Notes: generated by a model not told the origin, from the letters alone. A stretch of DNA of 64,000 nucleotides from Trebonia sp963771985 (GCA_963771985.1 CAVYVO010000003.1:124001-188000); one strand, 5' to 3'; positions 1 through 8,210 are shown, numbered from the stretch's first letter. Numbers and translations: made by a program.

Positions 1-44
1 TGCGCGATCGACCACGCTAGAGCGGGTCGATTGCGCGATCGACC
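1..44. repeat. Nested-palindrome intergenic element, copy A (cut by window edge)
   Basis: First of five copies of a 51-nt element. This copy reads in the same orientation as the one at 42292-42342 and lacks its first 7 nt because the window starts inside it. It ends 17 bp beyond the stop codon of the leftward coiled-coil gene, a position where a terminator or REP-like structure would be expected. The 11-nt centre contains CTAG, which is generally rare in bacteria. Confidence 0.8.
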
Positions 45-60
45 CGCGCCGTCACGACTC

Positions 61-1140
61 TTACGCCCCGTCTGCCCCCGTGTCGGGCAGCAGCGTGCCG
101 ACCAGCTGGCGCATCTGCGCGAGGTGAGTGGAGATGCTGTCCCGCTGCTTCGTGAGCTCGTCGTGCTCGCGCCGCACCTCGGCGAGGTCTCGCTCCGCGT
201 CCGCCTTGGCCTCGGCGAAGAGCTTGTCGGCCGAGACCCTGGACTGGCTGACGATCTGCTCGGCCTGCTGTCTGGCCTCGGCGAGCGCCTGCCGCGCCCG
301 CTCCTCGGCGTCCTTCCTCACCTGCTCCGCCCGCTCGTCCGCCGCGGCGGCCTTCTCGTCCGCGGCGGCGGCGCGCCGTTCCGCCTCGGCCACCAGCTGC
401 CGCGTGGCGGCCTGCGCGGCGTCATGCCGCCGCGACTCCTCCCGCTCGGCCTCTTCGCGGCGCGCCGCGAGCTCGATCTCGAGGTCGGCTTCCGCCTGGG
501 TGCGCAGCTTCTCGCTCTCCTCGAGCAGGCGCTGCTCGCGGATGCGTATCTCCTCGGCCTGCCGCTTGGCCGCGGTCACGACGTCATCCCGCTCCCGCTT
601 CGCCGACGCCTTCAGCTGCGTTATCTCACGCTCGGCCGCCGCGCGCAGGCTGGCGATGTCCCGCTCGGCGGCCGCCCGCCGCGCGACGGCCTCGCGCTCG
701 GCGGCGGCGCGGATGTTCGCCGCCTCGCGCTCGGCCGCCGAGATCACCTCGTCGGCCTTCTGCATGGACGCGATGCGCGCCGCGTCGGTCTCACGTTCGG
801 CGACGCGGCGCAGCTCGTCCGTTTCCTGCCGGACCCCCGCGCGCACCCGCGCCGCCTCTTCCTCGGCGGCGACCCCCAGTCCCGAGGCGTACACCTGCGC
901 GGCGTTCCGGATCTCGGCGGCGTCCGAGTCGGCAGCGCGGACGAACTCCGCGACCTGCTCCTGGGCAGCCCGCAGCAGCTCCTCGATGCGCGCGCTGGCC
1001 GGGCGCTCGAGCTCCCCGATCCGGTGGTGCGCCTCGGCGAGCTCCCGCTGTGCGGCCAGCGCCTCCCGCTGGAACCTGCGCAGCTCCGCGGTGAGCTGCG
1101 CGAGGTGCTCCTCGACGTGGTTGGGCGCGTTACCGTTCAT
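61..1140 (-). CDS. Long coiled-coil protein (Scy/FilP/DivIVA-like architecture)
   Basis: The 359-aa product is almost entirely alpha-helical heptad sequence rich in Ala, Glu, Arg and Gln, with runs such as AEREAANIRAAAERE repeated with small changes over residues 90-230. There is no signal peptide, membrane segment or enzyme motif. A short N-terminal helical region (residues 5-45) precedes the main coil. Proteins of this build in actinobacteria (Scy, FilP, Wag31/DivIVA relatives) act as cytoskeletal or polar scaffolds; assigning that role here is inference from composition and architecture. The ATG at 1140 opens the longest frame. The gene is transcribed towards the left window edge and ends next to a palindromic element. 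Confidence 0.75.
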   Translation of the reverse strand: MNGNAPNHVEEHLAQLTAELRRFQREALAAQRELAEAHHRIGELERPASARIEELLRAAQEQVAEFVRAADSDAAEIRNAAQVYASGLGVAAEEEAARVRAGVRQETDELRRVAERETDAARIASMQKADEVISAAEREAANIRAAAEREAVARRAAAERDIASLRAAAEREITQLKASAKRERDDVVTAAKRQAEEIRIREQRLLEESEKLRTQAEADLEIELAARREEAEREESRRHDAAQAATRQLVAEAERRAAAADEKAAAADERAEQVRKDAEERARQALAEARQQAEQIVSQSRVSADKLFAEAKADAERDLAEVRREHDELTKQRDSISTHLAQMRQLVGTLLPDTGADGA

Positions 1141-1194
1141 TTACCCACCGATCGTAGCTGAGCGCGGCGCGGCGCACAGCCGGGCCGGTGACCG

Positions 1195-1872
1195 TCAGCT
1201 CGCGGGCGCGGCCGGCCCGGCGGCGAGGTATCGCAAGACCGCGAGCACCCGGCGGTTGCCAGTGTCACCGGGATACAGCCCGAGCTTGGCGAAGATCGAG
1301 TTGATGTGCTTGCTCACCGCGCTTTCCGTGATGACAAGGACCGCCGCGATCTCCGCGTTGGCACGGCCCTCGGCCATGAGCGCGAGCACGTCGCGTTCTC
1401 GCTGGGTCAGGGTCTCCAGCGGATCACCGCCCCTGCGCACGAGGAGCTGCGCGACCACTTCCGGATCGAGGGCGGTGCCGCCCGCGGCCACCCGGCGCAA
1501 GGCGTCGAGGAACTCGGCCACGTCGGCGACCCGGTCCTTGAGCAGGTAACCGACGCTGCTGGTGTTCGCCGACAGCAGGTCGGCGGCGTACCGCTCCTCC
1601 ACGTACTGCGACAGCACGAGGATGGCGATCTCGGGCCACTGGCCGCGGATCACCAGCGCCGCCCGGATGCCCTCGTCGGTGTGCGTCGGGGGCATCCGGA
1701 CGTCGGCGATCACGAGGTCGGGCCGTTCCCGCTCCACGGCGGCGAGCAGCGCGGTAGCGTCGCCCGCGGTCGCCGCCACCTCGAATCCGGCGCTTTCGAG
1801 CAGCTTGACCAGGCCCGCGAGCAGCAGCACCGAGTCCTCGCCGATCACCACCCGCAACCTCACGGGGTCCAC
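1195..1872 (-). CDS. LuxR/NarL-type response regulator
   Basis: This is a 225-aa two-component regulator. The receiver domain (about residues 5-125) has the acidic pocket (GED near residue 11), the phospho-acceptor Asp in IADVRMP and the conserved Lys in YLLKDR. The C-terminal LuxR helix-turn-helix begins at LTQRERDVLALMAEGR and includes SAVSKHI in the recognition helix. The frame is open for a further 62 codons upstream, but that part has no domain character, so the GTG at 1872, just before VDPVRLRVVIGED, is chosen. It diverges from the sensor kinase at 2051, its likely partner, as in LiaRS/DesKR-like pairs. An inverted repeat at 1971-1996 lies between the two and may be its binding site. 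Confidence 0.9.
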   Translation of the reverse strand: MDPVRLRVVIGEDSVLLLAGLVKLLESAGFEVAATAGDATALLAAVERERPDLVIADVRMPPTHTDEGIRAALVIRGQWPEIAILVLSQYVEERYAADLLSANTSSVGYLLKDRVADVAEFLDALRRVAAGGTALDPEVVAQLLVRRGGDPLETLTQRERDVLALMAEGRANAEIAAVLVITESAVSKHINSIFAKLGLYPGDTGNRRVLAVLRYLAAGPAAPAS

Positions 1873-1970
1873 GCTACGGCACCGCCCTTTCCGCGCGGGC
1901 TGTGCTGTCTCATCATGGCCCCGAGGATGGCACCGGCGGGCGGCCGGCGCATTGGGCCCCGATTCAGAAT

Positions 1971-1996
1971 CCGGGGTGGAGATAGCTTCACCCCGG
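1971..1996. promoter_or_regulatory. Inverted repeat between divergent regulator and kinase genes
   Basis: CCGGGGTG (1971-1978) and its exact complement CACCCCGG (1989-1996) are separated by 10 bp, giving half-site centres 18 bp apart. It is the only clear dyad in the 178-bp divergent intergenic region, so it is a candidate operator for the response regulator. That assignment is inferred from position. Confidence 0.45.
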
Positions 1997-2050
1997 ACGG
2001 TAAACCTCACGGGATGGGCACGCCGGTCCGGCGCGCATACGGTGGACCTC

Positions 2051-3355
2051 ATGGCCACCCTGGTCGCCGACCGCGACGCACTCGCCCGGCGCCACCGCCG
2101 TGTTCCGTGGTCGTCGCGTTCCTGGAGCGAGGCGCTCTACCTGGCCGGGGGAATCCCGGCGCAGCTCGCCGCGCCGCTCATCGTCATCGCCGTGTTCTAC
2201 GCGCTTGATCCTAGGCCCGTGCTGGTAGCGCTGCCGCTCAGCCTGGCGCTCGTGGCACTGGCCATGCCGCTGCTGACCCGGCTGCACCGTCACAGGCTGC
2301 GCACCGTGGCCGGAGTGACGATCCCGCCGCAGCCCGCGAGGCGGGACTGGCTGAGCGCGCGGGGCATCGCCGCCGCGGCCCGCTCGTCGGCGGTCTGGCG
2401 GCAGCTCCTCTACCACCTGCTCGTCGGCCCGGCGCTCGCCGTCGCCGCGGCGGCCGCGCTCGGCATGTGGCTGGCCGGCCTCTTGTGGGCGTTTTCCCTC
2501 GCGTACGCGAAGCTGCTGCCGGCGGAGACCATGCTCGCGCGCGGCACGTACCCGTCCCCGGCCGGCCACCTGCCGCGGCTGCTCGGCGTTCAACTGGACG
2601 TCTACCTGAGCCTCATCGGGGTTTTGCTGCTCTTCCTCGCGCCGTGGGTTACCGCCGGGATCCGGACGGCGGACATCGCCGGCGCTCAGGCGCTGCTCGG
2701 CCCGAGCCGCGCCGAGGAGCTGGAACACCGGGTAGAGCACCTAACCCAGACCCGGGCCGGCGTGGTCGACGCGGCCGACGCGGAGCGGCGCCGTCTGGAG
2801 CGCGACCTGCACGACGGCACGCAGCAGCGGCTGGTCTCCCTGGCGATGAACCTGGGCATGGCCAGGATCCAGGCCGCGACCGCCGAGGAAGCGCGCCGGG
2901 CCATCGCCGAAGCCCACGAGGAGGCCAAGGCGGCCCTCGCCGAGCTGCGGGACCTGATCCGCGGTTTGCACCCGGCGGTGCTCGAGGACCGCGGCCTGGA
3001 CGCGGCGCTGTCCGGCGTGGCGGCCCGGATGCCGATCCCGGTCCGGCTGACCGTGGACCTGCCCCGGCGCCCGCCGCCGGTGATCGAGGCGGTCGCCTAC
3101 TTCGTGGTCTCCGAGGGCCTGGCCAACATCGCCAAGCACGCCCAGGCCAGCCAGGCGGCGGTGTTCGTGCAGCGGGCCGGCGACCGGCTGCACGTCATCA
3201 TCAGCGACGACGGCGTCGGCGGTGCCGACCCGGCCCGCGGCACCGGCCTGGCCGGGCTGGCACGGCGCGCCTCCTCCGTCGACGGCACGTTCGAGATCGT
3301 CAGCCCGCCCGGCGGGCCGACCCTGCTCACGGTGGACCTGCCATGCGTCCGGTAG
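2051..3355 (+). CDS. Membrane sensor histidine kinase (HisKA_3, LiaS/DesK type)
   Basis: This is a 434-aa kinase. The N-terminal half holds about four hydrophobic segments with little extracellular sequence, so it probably senses the membrane itself. A linker coil leads to the dimerisation box RRRLERDLHDGTQQRLVSL, whose His is the phosphorylation site, and then a HATPase_c domain with the N box in GLANIAKHAQ and G boxes DDGVGGAD and GTGLAGL. The ATG at 2051 is preferred over farther upstream starts because homologous sequence begins there and the upstream frame overlaps the divergent promoter region. Its last 13 bp overlap the DUF4097 gene, so the two are co-transcribed. Confidence 0.9.
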   Translation: MATLVADRDALARRHRRVPWSSRSWSEALYLAGGIPAQLAAPLIVIAVFYALDPRPVLVALPLSLALVALAMPLLTRLHRHRLRTVAGVTIPPQPARRDWLSARGIAAAARSSAVWRQLLYHLLVGPALAVAAAAALGMWLAGLLWAFSLAYAKLLPAETMLARGTYPSPAGHLPRLLGVQLDVYLSLIGVLLLFLAPWVTAGIRTADIAGAQALLGPSRAEELEHRVEHLTQTRAGVVDAADAERRRLERDLHDGTQQRLVSLAMNLGMARIQAATAEEARRAIAEAHEEAKAALAELRDLIRGLHPAVLEDRGLDAALSGVAARMPIPVRLTVDLPRRPPPVIEAVAYFVVSEGLANIAKHAQASQAAVFVQRAGDRLHVIISDDGVGGADPARGTGLAGLARRASSVDGTFEIVSPPGGPTLLTVDLPCVR

Positions 3356-4407
3356 CCGCTCCCCGCCCCCGGCCGAGGGGCCGCTGGGTCTGGGGCGTGT
3401 CCGGCGTGGTCACCCTCGGGCTGCTCGCGATCCCCGGCATACGGCTCATCGCCGGCGCCGGCACTCCTGTCGGCGGTCCGCCCCCGGTGAGCGCCGTGCC
3501 CACCCGGACGGTCACCATTACGCAGCCGGTCACCAGCCTGCGCGTGGAGAGCTACGGTGCGCAGATCCGGGTCACCGCCGCGCCCGTACGTCACGTCCAG
3601 GTCACCGAGGCGATCACGTTCGACCCGCCGGACGCCGGCGCGCCCGCCGTGACGCAGACGGTCTCCCGCGGCCGCCTCACCCTGACCGCGCCGGCGTGCG
3701 AGGTCTCGGATTGCACCGTCGGCTTCACCGTGACCGTGCCCCCTGACGTCACCGTCACCGCGGCGAGCGACGGCGGCCCGGTCACGCTTTCCGGGATCGC
3801 CGGGGCGAGCGTCGACTCCGCGGGCGGACCGGTGAGCGCCACGCGCATCCGCGGGCCGCTGACCGTGCAGACCGGCGACGGCGCGCTGACCCTGGACGGC
3901 GTCACCGGGCCGCTGCACGCCGACACCGGCGGCGGCCCGCTGCTGGCACAAGACGTCGCGGCGCCCGTGACCTCGGTCAGCACCGAAGGGGGCGATGCGG
4001 GCATCGGGTTCACCGGGGCCGCGGAGACCGTGACGGTCAGCACCGACGGCGGCGGGGCGCAGCTCGGATTCACCGCCGCGCCGCGGGCCGTGACGGTCAG
4101 CACCGACGGCGGCCCGGCCGTGCTCGCCGTGCCCGGCGGCCCCTACGCGCTGACCACCGACAGCGGCGGCGGGCCGCAGCTCATCGGAATCTCCGCCGAC
4201 CCGACCGCACCCCGCGCCATCACCGTCACCAGCGGCGGCGGCCCGCTGCAGATCGAGCCCGCCCCGGCCTACGTCAAGTCGCCGCTGCTCCCGCCCGCGC
4301 TGGGCAAGTCCGCGACGGGCAAGCCCGCGCTCGGCAAACCCCAGTCCGCGCTGCCCGGCGCTAAGCCTACGGCGGCCAATCCGCAGAAAGCATCGGCCAG
4401 CTCCTAG
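3343..4407 (+). CDS. Membrane-anchored DUF4097-like beta-repeat protein
   Basis: The 354-aa protein starts with a basic stretch and one hydrophobic segment (about residues 15-35), followed by a repetitive region with GG-containing turns (TDGGGAQLGF, TDGGPAVLAV, SGGGPLQIEP) spaced about 20 residues apart. This matches the DUF4097 family, a right-handed beta-repeat fold often encoded beside LiaRS-type systems. The tail (about residues 310-354) is a Lys/Ala/Pro linker with repeats of the GK(S/P)A type. It overlaps the kinase by 13 bp, which suggests an accessory or output protein of that system. The molecular function is unknown. It converges with folD and shares 4 bp with it. Confidence 0.8.
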   Translation: MRPVAAPRPRPRGRWVWGVSGVVTLGLLAIPGIRLIAGAGTPVGGPPPVSAVPTRTVTITQPVTSLRVESYGAQIRVTAAPVRHVQVTEAITFDPPDAGAPAVTQTVSRGRLTLTAPACEVSDCTVGFTVTVPPDVTVTAASDGGPVTLSGIAGASVDSAGGPVSATRIRGPLTVQTGDGALTLDGVTGPLHADTGGGPLLAQDVAAPVTSVSTEGGDAGIGFTGAAETVTVSTDGGGAQLGFTAAPRAVTVSTDGGPAVLAVPGGPYALTTDSGGGPQLIGISADPTAPRAITVTSGGGPLQIEPAPAYVKSPLLPPALGKSATGKPALGKPQSALPGAKPTAANPQKASASS

Positions 4408-5231
4408 CCCACGGCGGCCGCCTCGGTCACGTGGCGCAGCAGCAGGGCCGTGGTGACCGGGCCGACACCGCCGGGCACCGGCGTCAGCGCCGCGGCGACC
4501 TCGGCCACAGCCGGGTCCACGTCGCCGGCCAGCCCGCCGCCGGCGGTGGCGTTGGTGCCGACGTCGATCACCGTGGCGCTGGGGGAGACGTGCGGCGGGC
4601 CGATCAGGCCGGTGCGGCCAGCGGCCACCACCAGGACGTCGGCCTGCCGGGTGATCGCCGCCAGGTCAGGGGTACGGGAGTGGCAGATGGTGACGGTCGC
4701 GTGCCGGTCGAGCAGCAGGTGGGCGACCGGCTTGCCGACCACCACCGAACGTCCCACGATGACCGCGTGCCTGCCAGGCAGCTCCACCTGGTAGTGGTCG
4801 AGCAAGGCGAGCACCGCCGCCGCGGTCGCCGGGGCGAACGCGGGCAGCCCGGCCATCAGCCGGCCGAGCGACTCCGGGCTGGCGCCGTCCACGTCTTTGC
4901 CCGGCGGGATCACTTCCGCCAGGGCCGCGAGCGACGCCCCGTCGGGCAGCGGCGTCTGCAGGACGACGCCGTGCACCTCGGGATCGTCGGCGAGCTGGGC
5001 GAGCGTCGCGGCGATCCCGTTCACGGTGGTCGTGCGCAGCACGTCGCAGGCGATGCCCTCCCTGGCCGCCGCGTTCGCGATCGAGCGGACGTACCAGGCG
5101 CTCGCCTCGTCATCGGTCGCGGTGACCACCGCCAGCCGGGGCTGCCGGCCGACGGCGGTGAGCTCGGCCGCCTGGGCGGCCGCCACGGCGCGGATCGCGC
5201 TCGCGAGTTCCCTGCCGCTCAGCGCGTTCAA
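4404..5231 (-). CDS. folD: FolD-like methylenetetrahydrofolate dehydrogenase (cyclohydrolase Lys missing)
   Basis: The 275-aa protein has the FolD fold: LQTPLPDG (folate/pterin site), PPGKDVDG, the Rossmann stretch VGRSVVVGKPVAHLLL, VIDVGTN and TPVPGGVGPVTTALL. FolD normally oxidises methylene-THF to methenyl-THF and hydrolyses that to formyl-THF in the cytoplasm. The tyrosine of the YxxxK motif is present (YVRSI), but the lysine equivalent to E. coli Lys54, required for cyclohydrolase activity, is replaced by isoleucine. The flanking Gln and Asp are kept. The gene directly follows and overlaps by 4 bp an FchA-like cyclohydrolase gene, so I infer a dehydrogenase-only FolD with the second step supplied by its neighbour. 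Confidence 0.88.
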   Translation of the reverse strand: MNALSGRELASAIRAVAAAQAAELTAVGRQPRLAVVTATDDEASAWYVRSIANAAAREGIACDVLRTTTVNGIAATLAQLADDPEVHGVVLQTPLPDGASLAALAEVIPPGKDVDGASPESLGRLMAGLPAFAPATAAAVLALLDHYQVELPGRHAVIVGRSVVVGKPVAHLLLDRHATVTICHSRTPDLAAITRQADVLVVAAGRTGLIGPPHVSPSATVIDVGTNATAGGGLAGDVDPAVAEVAAALTPVPGGVGPVTTALLLRHVTEAAAVG

Positions 5232-5842
5232 TGGGAGATCTCCTCGCGGACCGCGGCGATCAGGCGGTTCGCCCGGTCGGCCACGCCGTCCGCGAGCGCC
5301 GCGGTGCGGGTCAGCTCCTCGATCAGGGCCGGGTCCTTGATGCCGCCGAGGTTAGCCTCGATGTTCACCTGCGCGGTGACCGCCGCCGCGCCGATAGCGG
5401 CGGCGGCCGCCGCGATGTCCGAGATCACGTTCCTGTTAGCGGCCGCCAGCAGGTCCTCGGCCAGGCCCGCGAGCCGGACCGCCGCGGCCATCAGGTCGGC
5501 GGGCGGCCGGGCGGCGCCGCCCAGGGCCTCGGCGATGGCATCCGACCTGGCGGCCTTCTGCTCGGGGCTGTCCTTGGGGAGCTGGTAGGCGCTCACGACC
5601 TTCTCGAACGCGGCCGAGTCCGCCTCGGCGAGGTCAAGCGCCTCGTCCGCCAGGCCGTCGGCCGCCGCCCGGACCCGGCCGACCACTTCGGCGTCGTTTC
5701 GCGGGCCGTCGCTGAACCTGGCCACCATCGCCAGCAGCGCGGCGGCCTGCGCGGCGTGCAGCGCGCCGGCCGCACCGCCGCCCGGCGCGGCGCTGCGAGC
5801 CGCCAGCCGGGTGAGAAAGCTAGCGATCGTCTCGTCGCGCAT
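5228..5842 (-). CDS. FchA/FTCD_C family methenyl-THF cyclohydrolase or cyclodeaminase
   Basis: The 204-aa all-helical protein carries the family signatures: PGGGAAGALHAAQAAALLAMV near the N terminus, AFEKVVSAYQLP in the middle, and NVISDIAAAA and VNIEANLGGI near the C terminus. The family includes the cyclodeaminase half of FTCD and the stand-alone cyclohydrolase FchA of methylotrophs. No histidine-degradation gene is nearby. Its stop overlaps the FolD-like start by 4 bp, indicating translational coupling, so a methenyl-THF cyclohydrolase role is favoured. The ATG at 5842 gives the normal family length. Confidence 0.85.
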   Translation of the reverse strand: MRDETIASFLTRLAARSAAPGGGAAGALHAAQAAALLAMVARFSDGPRNDAEVVGRVRAAADGLADEALDLAEADSAAFEKVVSAYQLPKDSPEQKAARSDAIAEALGGAARPPADLMAAAVRLAGLAEDLLAAANRNVISDIAAAAAAIGAAAVTAQVNIEANLGGIKDPALIEELTRTAALADGVADRANRLIAAVREEISH

Positions 5843-5881
5843 GACGTGAGGCTACCAAGATGGCCGCCGGTGCGTCGGCCT

Positions 5882-6481
5882 TCACGTCAGTGGCCCGGTG
5901 TCATCCTCGGCGGAATCTGTGATGTCAAAAAGACGCCGGGCGACGTGCATCAATTCTAGTCGTAGTGTCTCGTCGTCGAGGTCGGCCACGAGTGGGTGGA
6001 CCACCGTGGCGCCGATCGTGGCTCCCATGATCGCCATCCGGACCTTCGCTTCGGTGCCGGGGGCGCCTAGCAGGAGCCCGTAGATACGCTCCATCACGTC
6101 CTGCAGCGGTGGATGCTCGGCGAGGACCCGCACCATGACCGGGTCGTTCTGGAGCGCGCGCACCCAGCGGCGGCGCTTGACCGCCATGCCGATTACCTGG
6201 GCAAGCAGCATCTGCCGCGCCCGCTCGGCAGATGGCTGGGCCTCGGCGGCCTCGAGGGCAGCCTCCAGCTTCGCGAACTCAGTCTCGGCCACCGCGAGCA
6301 CGATCGCGTTCTTCGTCTTGAACTGGTGGTAAACCGCCGCCTTCGTCACGCCCATGGCATCAGCGATCATCTGCAGCGAGGTCCCGCTGACGCCATGCTC
6401 GGCGAACAGGTCAAGCGCGGCGGCGAGGACCCGGGCCTGCGCGGCGCTGCGGCGGATCGACTGCAGGCGCGGTAGCGCCAT
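5882..6481 (-). CDS. TetR-family transcriptional repressor
   Basis: The 199-aa product has the TetR N-terminal helix-turn-helix (ARVLAAALDLFAEHGVSGTSLQMIADAMGVTKAAVYHQFKTK) followed by a helical ligand-binding domain with no recognised ligand signature. The frame extends upstream to 6610, but that part crosses the divergent promoter and operator; the ATG at 6481 gives a standard length. It diverges from the membrane-protein/oxidase operon starting at 6639, with a perfect 16-bp inverted repeat between them, so it probably represses that operon and itself. It follows the folate genes in the same direction, 39 bp before the start of the FchA-like gene. Confidence 0.88.
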   Translation of the reverse strand: MALPRLQSIRRSAAQARVLAAALDLFAEHGVSGTSLQMIADAMGVTKAAVYHQFKTKNAIVLAVAETEFAKLEAALEAAEAQPSAERARQMLLAQVIGMAVKRRRWVRALQNDPVMVRVLAEHPPLQDVMERIYGLLLGAPGTEAKVRMAIMGATIGATVVHPLVADLDDETLRLELMHVARRLFDITDSAEDDTGPLT

Positions 6482-6525
6482 GCGCTGGTCAGCAACCACA
6501 CGCTCAGGATAGTTGCCGCGCAGCC

Positions 6526-6577
6526 TTGACTTTGCTAGCCGGTCGGCTACTCTACTGCAAAGTAGCCGACCGGCTAG
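6526..6577 (+). promoter_or_regulatory. Promoter with perfect 16-bp inverted-repeat operator
   Basis: CTAGCCGGTCGGCTAC (6535-6550) and its exact complement (6562-6577) flank an 11-bp spacer. Each arm is itself nearly palindromic around AGCCGGTCGGCT, so the region may hold two TetR dimer sites. A -35 TTGACT lies at 6526-6531 and a -10-like TACTCT at 6548-6553 with a 16-bp spacer, so the left arm fills the promoter spacer. This is the expected geometry for direct repression of the gene at 6639 by the divergent TetR protein. Confidence 0.75.
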
Positions 6578-6638
6578 TAGCGGCGGAGGCCACGGCGTCC
6601 GCCTGCCCATCAGGCCTGCGGGAGGGCGCGAGAGACCG

Positions 6639-7376
6639 ATGAGACTATCCGCGCAATCGGTAAGCCTGTGGCTTGCGCTCGGCTTCGGGGCGGTCCTCCT
6701 CGTCGCCTTCTTGTTGTTCCCGGGCTTTTTCCCGCCTATGTCGCCCGAGATGACGGCCCAGCAGGTCGCCGCCTTCTATAGCCGCAACGAGGCCATGATC
6801 CGTTTCAGCATGGTCACCTTCAACCTCTGCGGCATCATGCTGATGCCGATGTTCATGGTGATCGTCTATCAGATGAAGCGGATGGCGACGCCCAGTCAGG
6901 TGCTCGCCTATGGCTATCTCAGCGCGGCGGCGAGCGGCGCGACACTCTTCGCTATCGCAGATCTCTTCTGGCTCGTCGCGGCGTTCCGGCCGGATCGTGA
7001 CCCGCAGCTCATCATGCTCCTGAACGACCTGGCCTGGATCACGTTCACGGCGCCAGTCGGCATGATCATCGCGCAGAACGTCTGCCTCGCGCTGGCGGTC
7101 TATCTCGACGCGCAGCCCCGGCCGGTTTTCCCGCGCTGGGTCGCGCCGTTCAGCATTCTCACGGCGCTGGCGATGGCGCCGGCCGCCTGCGCGGCGGTCT
7201 TCAGGACCGGTCCCCTCGCCTGGAACGGCGTCGTATCCTTCTGGCTCCGGATCGGTGCCTACAGCCTGTTCATCGTTGTCATGTTCTTCGTCTTGCGGGC
7301 GGCGATCAAGCGGCAGGACCTGGAAGAAAGCACGTCGCCGGGCGAAAAGTCGCAGGCGGAAAGTGTGGCGCAGTGA
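6639..7376 (+). CDS. Multi-pass membrane protein, first of a tandem paralogous pair
   Basis: The 245-aa protein has about six or seven predicted membrane segments. It shares landmarks with the next gene product: QMKRM after the second hydrophobic segment, FRPDRDPxL, a following LLxDxxxxTF stretch and an AWNGxxSF motif near the C terminus. The two are therefore ancient tandem duplicates. I do not recognise a characterised family with certainty; it looks like a DUF4386-like membrane protein. The ATG at 6639 starts just before the first hydrophobic segment. It is the first gene after the TetR operator, and its stop overlaps the next start (GTGA), so it is co-translated with genes leading to oxidase subunits III and IV. 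Confidence 0.75.
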   Translation: MRLSAQSVSLWLALGFGAVLLVAFLLFPGFFPPMSPEMTAQQVAAFYSRNEAMIRFSMVTFNLCGIMLMPMFMVIVYQMKRMATPSQVLAYGYLSAAASGATLFAIADLFWLVAAFRPDRDPQLIMLLNDLAWITFTAPVGMIIAQNVCLALAVYLDAQPRPVFPRWVAPFSILTALAMAPAACAAVFRTGPLAWNGVVSFWLRIGAYSLFIVVMFFVLRAAIKRQDLEESTSPGEKSQAESVAQ

Positions 7377-8137
7377 CGCCCGCTTCCCCGGCACCGGCGT
7401 CAGCTGCCGTCGGCGTCGGCGCCGGACGCTACCGGCGAGACAGCAAGCTGGACTTGTGGATTTGCTGGTGGATCTTTCCGGTTTTCTACACTCTCTTCGG
7501 GCTGATTTTCGTTCCGCTCACGCGGGTGATGCCGCCGCCGAGACCGAGCCTGACGACCAGCCAGATCGTCGCGTTCTTTCATGCCCACTCGCTGACGATC
7601 CAGATCGGTTTCGTTCTGCTGATGATCGTCATCGGGGGCGGGTCCATAGCGAACGGGCTGGTCGCCTTCCAGATGAAGCGGATGTCGGTGAGTCCGGTCT
7701 TTGCCTACGCGTACATCGCGACGCTGGCCGTCGGCGCGATTCCGGGTTGTCTTTTCGCAGCCTTTTCGTTCCTCACGGCAACGTTCCGCCCGGATCGTGA
7801 CCCGCACCTCGTCGCACTTCTTTATGACGTCGGGTTGCTGACGTTCGTCGGCTCCCTGGGCTGCTTCGCGACCAATTACCTGGTCCTGGCGGTGGCGATA
7901 TTCCTGGACAAGAACAAGATTTTTCCCACCTGGTTTGCGTACGTGTCGATCTGGCAGATCGTCACGGAACTGCTCGCCGCCCCGGTGTTCATATTCAAGC
8001 AGGGGCCGTTCGCCTGGAACGGTGCGATCAGCTTCTATGAAGGGACCGCTCTCTTCGGCGTCTACGCCGCGTGCTTGATCATGCTGCTCCGAAAGGCGAT
8101 CGAGCAACAATCCCCGGATGAGCGGGTTCGGGACTGA
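7373..8137 (+). CDS. Multi-pass membrane protein, second paralogue
   Basis: The 254-aa protein starts at a GTG overlapping the preceding stop. A non-hydrophobic N-terminal 30 residues precede about six membrane segments. It repeats the motifs of its neighbour (FQMKRM, FRPDRDPHLVALLYDV, FAWNGAISF). Conserved charged residues in FRPDRDP lie between membrane segments and are candidates for ligand or partner contact. The function is unknown. Position in the TetR-controlled operon suggests a membrane stress or respiratory accessory role, which is inference only. Confidence 0.72.
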   Translation: MTPASPAPASAAVGVGAGRYRRDSKLDLWICWWIFPVFYTLFGLIFVPLTRVMPPPRPSLTTSQIVAFFHAHSLTIQIGFVLLMIVIGGGSIANGLVAFQMKRMSVSPVFAYAYIATLAVGAIPGCLFAAFSFLTATFRPDRDPHLVALLYDVGLLTFVGSLGCFATNYLVLAVAIFLDKNKIFPTWFAYVSIWQIVTELLAAPVFIFKQGPFAWNGAISFYEGTALFGVYAACLIMLLRKAIEQQSPDERVRD

Positions 8138-8171
8138 CCGGGCACCGGAAAGCAAGAAAGCAGGAATAGCT

Positions 8172-8210
8172 ATGACCCGCAGCCCCGGTAAAGGCCGGGC
8201 AGTCCGGTGA
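8172..8210 (+). CDS. Possible 12-codon leader ORF before oxidase subunit III
   Basis: An ATG preceded by AGGA (8162-8165) opens a 12-residue frame (MTRSPGKGRAVR) whose TGA overlaps the GTG start of the subunit III gene. The arrangement would allow translational coupling. It is very short and has no other support, so it may be chance. Confidence 0.25.
   Translation: MTRSPGKGRAVR

Noticed and set aside
31..1549. Long plus-strand frames over the coiled-coil gene
   Set aside because: They are Arg/Ser/Leu-rich antisense shadows of the leftward gene, with no domain.
1873..2058. N-terminal 62-codon extension of the response regulator
   Set aside because: It has no receiver-domain character and would cover the divergent promoter.
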